Shown here piece by piece: positions 38,432 to 43,424 of a stretch of 43,424 nt of DNA. The stretch is from Anaerolineales bacterium (GTDB lineage Bacteria > Chloroflexota > Anaerolineae > Anaerolineales > UBA11579). Every line of letters begins with the position of its first letter. Position 1 is the stretch's first letter. The stretch is from the NCBI GenBank assembly GCA_026129305.1, contig JAHCII010000018.1, positions 1-43,424 on the forward strand. Direction: 5' to 3'. The notes under the pieces were generated by a model that did no database searches, was not told where the DNA came from, and saw only the letters and a list, made by a program, of their open reading frames with translations. Position numbers and translations under genes: made by a program.

Positions 38432-38470
38432 TTGCTGAGTGGCGGTTCCACAGATCCCCCCAAACATTGA

Positions 38471-39154
38471 TTACAAATCCAGCCGGTAGCCCATGCGCCG
38501 CATGGTGTGCAGTAGTTTGGGCTTCTTGGGATCCTTTTCGATCGCCTGGCGCAGCCAACTGATGTGCACGTCCAGCGTGCGCGTGTCCCCGGTGTATTCG
38601 GTGCGCCAGACTTCTTTGAACAGCGTATCGCGCGGCACGGCCTGGCCGGCATTGTCGATCAGCATGCGCAGCAGCTTCATCAGGCGCGGGGTTAGCGCCG
38701 TCTTTTTGCCGTGAACCTTGACCGTCTGCGCGTTCAGGTCCAGCTCCAGCGGGCCGGCCCGCAGCAGGCCGTCTTCGTCTGCCGGCAGCAGCAGGCCGAT
38801 GCGGTTGATCAGCTTGCGCGGCGTGAAGGGCAGCACCAGCACGGCGTTGGCGCAATCGAAGCCGGCTTCGATGGGGTATTGCGAGTCGGAGATGACCAGG
38901 ATCGGCATGCCGTCCACCAGGTTGCGCACTGAGGTACAAATGCGCTTGCCATTGGTGCGCATGGAGGCGGCGTCGACGATCACCAGATCGTGACGGCTCT
39001 TTTCTACTCGGCTGATGGCTTGTTTTCCGGAGCTGACCCGCTCCACTTGGAAATTCTTTTGGAGCAGGGTGGGGACGAATTCGGGGTTGCTGGTCCAGCG
39101 GCCTTCTACCCACAGAATGCGCGTGTTGCTGGCTTTGATGAACTTGCGCGCCAT
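38471..39154 (-). CDS. OmpR-type DNA-binding regulator with degenerate receiver
   Basis: The 227-residue protein has an N-terminal receiver-like domain (residues 10-120) and a C-terminal winged helix (residues 130-227, LTPRLMKLLRMLIDNAGQAV, RTLDVHISWLRQAIEKDPKK, RRMGYRLDL). The DNA-binding part is normal. In the receiver the acidic pair is reduced to WVEGRW, a site aspartate survives in LVIVDAASM, and the conserved KP near the end is replaced (VLPFTP). So phosphorylation control is doubtful and it may respond to another signal or act constitutively. No kinase gene is adjacent. A TATAAT at 39222-39227 lies upstream. Confidence 0.88.
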   Translation of the reverse strand: MARKFIKASNTRILWVEGRWTSNPEFVPTLLQKNFQVERVSSGKQAISRVEKSRHDLVIVDAASMRTNGKRICTSVRNLVDGMPILVISDSQYPIEAGFDCANAVLVLPFTPRKLINRIGLLLPADEDGLLRAGPLELDLNAQTVKVHGKKTALTPRLMKLLRMLIDNAGQAVPRDTLFKEVWRTEYTGDTRTLDVHISWLRQAIEKDPKKPKLLHTMRRMGYRLDL

Positions 39155-39221
39155 TCTTTATTTTCCGCCCAATGTGGTAGAAGTGTCGTACTCGTCTTGC
39201 ATCGGCTGCCTCGAAGGCGGC

Positions 39222-39227
39222 ATTATA
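39222..39227 (-). promoter_or_regulatory. -10 box of the degenerate-receiver regulator
   Basis: TATAAT on the minus strand lies 67 bases before the ATG at 39154. The AT-rich run of T bases upstream may act as an UP-like element. Confidence 0.4.
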
Positions 39228-39325
39228 ACGCAATGTTAAAAAAATACGAGCCGGGTTTTTAACAATCCATATTCGTCTGGCAATTCCGGTGAGGCTGGCG
39301 TTAAAATAGCCTCGATATCCCACAT

Positions 39326-39333
39326 GATAGAAT
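39326..39333 (+). promoter_or_regulatory. Extended -10 promoter of the BFN-dnaB operon
   Basis: TGATAGAAT contains TGn plus TAGAAT (39328-39333), 65 bases before the first ATG. The leader has a GC-rich stem region and a GGGAGG binding site. Confidence 0.4.
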
Positions 39334-39398
39334 AGCCCACTTTGCCGGCCCAGGCGCCGGCCGGGTCGGCTTTTTCTGAGCCGGGAGGCTGCAACTAG

Positions 39399-39965
39399 AT
39401 GATCGAAGTCGTGATTGATAGCATTCGCGTCGGGCTGATGTCCCAGCAGCGCGTGGTGATCTTGCGTGAGGTGGACGCCGAGCGCTACCTGGCCATTTGG
39501 ATCGACCCGTACATGGCCGAGCAGATCACCTTCGCCCTGCAGGAGGTCGAAGTGGCCCGGCCAATGACGCACGACTTGATCCGTGAGATGCTGCGTTCGC
39601 TGGAGGCACGCGTCTCGCGCGTGGAAGTGCGCGCCCTCAAGGCCGATGTCTTTTACGGCAACATCGTGGTTGAGGTGGATGGGCGCACGGTCAACGTGGA
39701 CTCGCGGCCCTCGGATGCGCTGGCCATCGCCGTGCGCACGCACGTGCCCATCATGGTCTCGCGCGAGGTGATGGACGCCGTCGGCATCGTCCCCGAAGAA
39801 GACCTGGACGAGGGTGAGCTCTCCCCCGACGACATTTTCGAAGAGAAACCGCAGGCGGAGGAAGCCGACAGCCGCCTGGAAGTGTTCGAAGATTTTCTGG
39901 ACAATCTCAGCATCGGCGAGGATGACGATGCTGACGAAGACGAACCCGGCGGCGAGAACAACTAG
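39399..39965 (+). CDS. Bifunctional nuclease family (BFN/DUF151) protein
   Basis: The 188-residue protein has the BFN domain in residues 1-135: RVVILREVDAERYLAIWIDP, AEQITFALQ, RPMTHDLIREML, YGNIVVEVDGR and DSRPSDALAIAVRTHVPI. The last 50 residues are highly acidic (GEDDDADEDEPGGE). Plant relatives have RNase and DNase activity; the bacterial role is not settled. It is the first gene of a replication operon and dnaB starts 6 bases after its stop, so a link to DNA metabolism is plausible but inferred. Start ATG has GGGAGG upstream. Confidence 0.9.
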   Translation: MIEVVIDSIRVGLMSQQRVVILREVDAERYLAIWIDPYMAEQITFALQEVEVARPMTHDLIREMLRSLEARVSRVEVRALKADVFYGNIVVEVDGRTVNVDSRPSDALAIAVRTHVPIMVSREVMDAVGIVPEEDLDEGELSPDDIFEEKPQAEEADSRLEVFEDFLDNLSIGEDDDADEDEPGGENN

Positions 39966-39971
39966 CCCGCC

Positions 39972-41348
39972 ATGAGCGACCTCTTCCCGCAAGAAGCCGA
40001 GCAAGCCCCCAGCCCGCAGTTGGTCCCGCACAGCCGCGAGACCGAAGAGGCGGTGATCGGCTCGGTGCTGATCAACCCCGAAGCTTATTATGATGTGGCC
40101 GGTTTCCTGACCGGCGACGACTTCCACATCCACCGCCTGCGCTGGATCTGGGAGGCTTTCACGGCCCTGCATGAGCAGCGCATCCCGGTGGACATGCTGA
40201 CCGTCACCGAGGAGCTGGACAAGCAGGGCCGCCTGGCTGAGGTAGGCGGCCCGGCCTACCTGACCAGCCTGGTCAACAATGTGCCCAGCTCCATGCACGC
40301 CGAGGCTTACGGCCGGTTGGTGCAGCACAGCTCCATCCGCCGCCGCCTGCTGGAAGCCGCCAATAAGATCGCCAAGGTGGCTTACCAGGAAGACATCACG
40401 GTCGAGAGCGCCATTGACGAGGCCGAGAAGGCCGTCTTCGGCGCCAGCGAGCAGCGCCTCTCCACCGACCTGCAGCCGATCAAGGTGGTGTTGTCCGACT
40501 ACTTCGACCAGGTGGAGCAGATGTCGCGCCGCGGCGAAGAGATCTACGGCGTGCCCACCGGCTTCATTGACCTGGACCGGCTGTTGATGGGTCTGCAGCC
40601 CTCCGACCTGCTGATCTTCGCCGGCCGCCCGGCCCAGGGTAAGACCAGCTTCCTGATGTCGGTGGCCAAGAACGCGGCCCAGATCGCCAAGAAGCACGTG
40701 GCGATCTTCTCCATGGAAATGTCCAACGACCAGTTGGTGCAGCGCCTGCTCTCGCAGGAGACCGGCATCAACGGCCAGAAGATGCGCAGCGGCAAGCTGA
40801 ACCAAAACGAGTGGGACCTGTTCGCCCAGGCGATGGACGTGCTGGGCGACACGCGCATCTTTCTGGATGACACGCCTGGCATTTCGCCCACGCAGATGCG
40901 CGCCAAGTGCCGCCGCCTGCACATGGAATTTGGCCTGGACCTGATCGTGGTGGATTATTTGCAGCTGATGCGCGGCGAGACCCGCAACGAGAATCGTGTG
41001 CAAGAGGTCTCGTATATTTCGCGCAGCCTGAAGGTGCTGGCGCGCGAGCTGAACGTGCCGGTGCTGGCCGCCGCCCAGCTCTCGCGCGCCGTGGAGCAGC
41101 GCGCCGACAAACGCCCGGTGCTGTCTGACCTGCGTGAGTCCGGCTCGCTGGAGCAGGACGCCGACATTGTTATGTTCATCCACCGGCCCGACCTGAACGA
41201 AGAGGACAGCCTGCGCAAGAACGTGGCCGAGATCATGGTCAGCAAGCACCGCAACGGGCCGACCGGCATTGTCGAGCTGGTCTTCCGTGAGGATCTGGCC
41301 AAGTTCGAGAACGCCGCCACCAAGAACATCGACTTCTCGGAGTTTTAG
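39972..41348 (+). CDS. dnaB: Replicative DNA helicase DnaB
   Basis: DnaB is the hexameric 5'-3' helicase that opens DNA at the fork. The 458-residue protein has the N-terminal domain (residues 20-120, ETEEAVIGSVLINPEAYYDV), a linker helix and the RecA-like ATPase. Walker A is GRPAQGKTS, Walker B is DLIVVDYLQLM, and SMEMSNDQL, AAQLSRAVEQRADKRPVLSD and LRESGSLEQDAD are typical. No intein is present. The next two genes, a DnaD-like and a DnaC-like protein, are probably its loading machinery; the following GTG is directly adjacent to its stop. Confidence 0.97.
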   Translation: MSDLFPQEAEQAPSPQLVPHSRETEEAVIGSVLINPEAYYDVAGFLTGDDFHIHRLRWIWEAFTALHEQRIPVDMLTVTEELDKQGRLAEVGGPAYLTSLVNNVPSSMHAEAYGRLVQHSSIRRRLLEAANKIAKVAYQEDITVESAIDEAEKAVFGASEQRLSTDLQPIKVVLSDYFDQVEQMSRRGEEIYGVPTGFIDLDRLLMGLQPSDLLIFAGRPAQGKTSFLMSVAKNAAQIAKKHVAIFSMEMSNDQLVQRLLSQETGINGQKMRSGKLNQNEWDLFAQAMDVLGDTRIFLDDTPGISPTQMRAKCRRLHMEFGLDLIVVDYLQLMRGETRNENRVQEVSYISRSLKVLARELNVPVLAAAQLSRAVEQRADKRPVLSDLRESGSLEQDADIVMFIHRPDLNEEDSLRKNVAEIMVSKHRNGPTGIVELVFREDLAKFENAATKNIDFSEF

Positions 41349-42044
41349 GTGGGCGCCGCGTTCCCCGGTTTCCCCGACGGCAAGCTGCGTTTCACCCGCA
41401 TCCCCGGGCCGTTCTTCAGCCAGCTGCTGCCGCAGGTGGACGATCTGAATGAGCTGAAGGTGCTGCTGTACGCCTTCTGGAAGCTGGAGCGCATGGAAGG
41501 CGACCCGCGCTACCTGCAGCCTGAAGACTTTAGTGACGACGCGGTCTTCATGGCCGGGCTGGGGGACGCGGCCGCCCTGGCAGACGGGCTGGCGCGCGCC
41601 GTGGGGCGCGGCGTCCTGCTGGTGGCTGAGCTGGAGTTCGACGGCGCCCAGCGCCGCTTCTACTTCCTCAACTCGCCGCGCGGGCGCGAGGCGCTGCAGG
41701 CCATCGCCGACGGAGCCTGGAAGCCTTCCGGCGACGCCCGCTACCCGATCGAGCTGGCTCAGGAGCACAGCAACCTGTTCAGCCTGTATGAGAAGCACAT
41801 CGGCCCGATCACGCCCATGCTGGCTGACATATTGAAGCAGGCCGAAAAAGACTATCCGCACGACTGGCTGCAAGAAGCCATCGGCATTGCGGTGCAGAAC
41901 AACGCCCGTTCGTGGAGTTATGTGGACGCCATTTTGCGGCGTTGGCAGGAAGGAGGCAAAGATGAGCGACGAACTCAAGGGGATTCTGAAAAGGATCGCC
42001 GAAAATACGTCGAAGGCGAGTTCTCAGACTACATCGAGCACTGA
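41349..42044 (+). CDS. DnaD-domain primosome-like protein
   Basis: The protein has 231 residues. Its N-terminal half (residues 1-130) is a helical domain starting FTRIPGPFFSQLLPQVDDLN, like other phage- and chromosome-encoded DnaD relatives. The C-terminal half (about residues 140-205) is a DnaD/DnaB_2 domain: NLFSLYEKHIGPITPMLADI, then YPHDWLQEAIGIAVQNNARS and WSYVDAILRRWQEGG. The conserved YxxxIG and WxYVxxIL patterns are clear. DnaD opens or remodels DNA and helps load DnaB in Firmicutes. GTG start abuts the dnaB stop. Its last 83 bases overlap the loader gene in another frame. Confidence 0.82.
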   Translation: MGAAFPGFPDGKLRFTRIPGPFFSQLLPQVDDLNELKVLLYAFWKLERMEGDPRYLQPEDFSDDAVFMAGLGDAAALADGLARAVGRGVLLVAELEFDGAQRRFYFLNSPRGREALQAIADGAWKPSGDARYPIELAQEHSNLFSLYEKHIGPITPMLADILKQAEKDYPHDWLQEAIGIAVQNNARSWSYVDAILRRWQEGGKDERRTQGDSEKDRRKYVEGEFSDYIEH

Positions 42045-43344
42045 GAACCCGCGCGCCTATCTGGCCGGCGACCCGGACTGCCCGCAGTGCGGCGGGCTGG
42101 GCTATGTGCGCAGCGAGGTGCCTCCCGGCCACCCCGAGTTCGGCAAGCTGCAGATCTGCAGCTGCCGCCACGGCGAGGTGGCCCAGCACAGCCGCCGCCG
42201 GCTGTACGCCATCAGCCGCCTGGATGAGCTGAACCACCTGAGCTTCGACAACTTCGAGGTGCGCGGCCGGGTGGGCCTGACCGCCCGCCAGGCCGACTCG
42301 CTGGAGACGGCCTTTAACCAGGCGCAGCACTTCGCCCGCCAGATGGAGGGTTGGCTGCTGCTGGAGGGTGGCTACGGCAGCGGGAAGACGCACTTGGCGG
42401 CGGCCATCGCCAACTTCGCCGTCTCGGTCGGCCTGCCGGCGATCTTCATCACCGTGCCGGACCTGCTGGACGAGCTGCGCTTCTCTTACGGCTCGGAGCA
42501 CGGCTTCGAGGAACGCTTCGAAGAGATCCGCCAGGCGCCGCTGCTGATCCTGGACGACTTCGGCACCCAGAACGCCACCGAGTGGGCCCAGGAGAAGCTG
42601 TTCCAGATCCTCAATCATCGCTACATCAACCGCCTGCCGCTGGTGGTGACCACCAACCTGAGCCTGGACCAGGTCGAGGGGCGCATCCGCTCGCGCCTGT
42701 CTGACCCGGAGCTGGTCAGCCACTTGCGTGTGCTGGCGCCGGACTACCGCCGCCCGATGGACGACAGCAGCCAGAACGAACTCTCGGCGCTGCACCTGCT
42801 GCGCGAGCGCAACTTCGCCAACTTTGACCTGCGCGAGGGCGAGGGGCTGCCGCAGGCGGACCAGAAATCGCTGCGCAAGGCCTTTGACGCCGCCCGCAAG
42901 TATGCCGAGAAGCCCAAGGGCTGGCTGGTGTTCATGGGTTCCCACGGCAGCGGCAAGACGCACCTGGCGGCGGCGATCGCCAATTACAGCCAGGACATGG
43001 GCAAGGTGCCGTTGTTCGTGATGGTCCCGGACCTGCTGGACCACTTGCGGGCGACCTTCAACCCCAACAGCCCGGTCAGCTACGACCGCCGCTTTGAAGA
43101 GATCCGCAACAGCGAGCTGCTGGTGCTGGACGACCTGGGCACCCAGTCGGCCACGCCCTGGGCGCGCGAGAAGCTTTACCAGTTGTTCAACCATCGCTAC
43201 AACGCCCAGCTGCCGACGGTGATCACGACGGCGGACAGGCTGGATGATATGGACCCGCGCATCCGTTCGCGCATGTTGGATACGCGGCTGTGCACGATAC
43301 ACGGGATAACGGCCCCCGCTTTCACAGGTAAGGCCAAAAGATAA
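41962..43344 (+). CDS. DnaC-like helicase loader with two AAA+ modules in one chain
   Basis: The 460-residue protein starts MSDELKGILKRIAENTSKAS, with a zinc-finger-like CPQCGGLGYV...CSCRH segment (residues 34-60), then two AAA+ ATPase modules. Module 1 (about residues 90-265) has GGYGSGKTHLAAAIAN, LLILDDFGTQ and RIRSRLSD. Module 2 (about residues 280-455) has MGSHGSGKTHLAAAIAN, LLVLDDLGTQ and RIRSRMLD. Walker A, Walker B and the arginine finger are intact in both. Typical DnaC/DnaI loaders have one module and about 250-300 residues. ATG 41962 has GGAGG upstream. Confidence 0.9.
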   Translation: MSDELKGILKRIAENTSKASSQTTSSTENPRAYLAGDPDCPQCGGLGYVRSEVPPGHPEFGKLQICSCRHGEVAQHSRRRLYAISRLDELNHLSFDNFEVRGRVGLTARQADSLETAFNQAQHFARQMEGWLLLEGGYGSGKTHLAAAIANFAVSVGLPAIFITVPDLLDELRFSYGSEHGFEERFEEIRQAPLLILDDFGTQNATEWAQEKLFQILNHRYINRLPLVVTTNLSLDQVEGRIRSRLSDPELVSHLRVLAPDYRRPMDDSSQNELSALHLLRERNFANFDLREGEGLPQADQKSLRKAFDAARKYAEKPKGWLVFMGSHGSGKTHLAAAIANYSQDMGKVPLFVMVPDLLDHLRATFNPNSPVSYDRRFEEIRNSELLVLDDLGTQSATPWAREKLYQLFNHRYNAQLPTVITTADRLDDMDPRIRSRMLDTRLCTIHGITAPAFTGKAKR

Positions 43345-43352
43345 AGTAGCCT

Positions 43353-43389
43353 GGAGAAACCCAGCACGCCATAGGCGGGCGGTTTCTCC
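43353..43389. terminator. Inverted repeat after the loader gene
   Basis: GGAGAAACC (43353-43361) and GGTTTCTCC (43381-43389) form a nine-base stem just after the stop. A run of T is lacking, so it may stabilise the 3' end or be part of a larger structure. A GCGCAGC-GAA-GCTGCGC hairpin (43391-43407) follows directly. Confidence 0.45.
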
Positions 43390-43424
43390 CGCGCAGCGAA
43401 GCTGCGCAAGCGCCTGGCGTTTAC

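Noticed and set aside
37746..41978. A 1410-codon open frame on the minus strand
   Set aside because: It runs antisense to the DtxR-family, BFN, dnaB and dnaD-like genes and through the regulator gene in another frame. Its translation is low-complexity His/Gln/Val/Leu-rich, as expected from the complement of GC-rich genes.

Overview
The window looks like a chromosomal segment of a Chloroflexota bacterium, most likely Anaerolineae-like. This is inferred from gene content and GC-rich coding, without a database search. Supporting traits are a Rieske / fused cytochrome b / diheme cytochrome c complex, a CdaA-CdaR c-di-AMP module, LytR-CpsA-Psr and G5/3D-domain cell-surface proteins, Roadblock/V4R proteins, phytochrome-type kinase plus single-domain receiver signalling, tRNAs without encoded CCA, and no lipopolysaccharide genes. 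Coding density is very high and no gene-free stretch exceeds about 300 bases. No rRNA, insertion sequence, prophage or CRISPR array was seen.

Layout. 1-1171 (-): a partial gene and a quinone-oxidoreductase-like dehydrogenase. 1242-5907 (+): small membrane protein, then a cytochrome bc operon (Rieske, cytochrome b, diheme cytochrome c) ended by a terminator, then a second diheme cytochrome. 5938-8144 (+): surface G5/3D protein and RsmA. 8244-11118 (-): imidazolonepropionase, small membrane protein, HD protein, inositol-phosphatase-like protein. 11204-12942 (+): Roadblock, V4R and GT2 glycosyltransferase genes. 12955-16447 (-): SurE, LCP protein and a TPR-like membrane protein. 16519-16932 (-): tRNA-Ser(UGA), tRNA-Ser(GCU), tRNA-Arg(GCG) and a terminator. 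17099-22926 (+): Kbl, CoaE fused to a GNAT-like domain, CdaA, CdaR, Der. 22971-23908: hemolysin III-like protein, a terminator, four 14-bp palindromic repeats and a DUF1328 gene.

24054-31171 (+) is the centrepiece: a compact bacterial microcompartment (BMC) operon. It has a GntR/HutC regulator with a perfect operator at its predicted start site, a RpiB/LacA-like isomerase, DeoC aldolase, aldehyde dehydrogenase, one BMC-H, one BMC-T and three BMC-P shell proteins, an EutJ-like ASKHA protein, and a 136-residue protein of unknown role. Four non-shell proteins carry the same short amphipathic helix, the expected encapsulation tag. The chemistry implied is deoxyribose-5-phosphate to acetaldehyde plus glyceraldehyde-3-phosphate, then acetaldehyde to acetyl-CoA. 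It fits the sugar-phosphate-utilising (SPU) class of BMC loci. No phosphotransacylase or alcohol dehydrogenase is in the cluster. DeoC has an unusual cysteine-rich N-terminal segment and the isomerase lacks the usual RpiB catalytic cysteine.

31223-36580 (+): signal peptidase I, tRNA-Glu, ribosomal protein S4, histidine kinase, response regulator, phosphofructokinase. 36655-37502 (-): PhoU and, beyond it, a candidate tiny transcription unit encoding a 19-residue peptide. 37737-38402 (+): DtxR-family regulator. 38471-39154 (-): OmpR-type regulator with a degenerate receiver. 39399-43344 (+): bifunctional-nuclease-family protein, DnaB helicase, DnaD-like protein and a DnaC-like loader that contains two complete AAA+ modules.

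Several genes (hutI, surE, the hemolysin III gene, suhB-like, pfkA) have a -10 box only 6-9 bases before the start codon, which points to leaderless transcripts.
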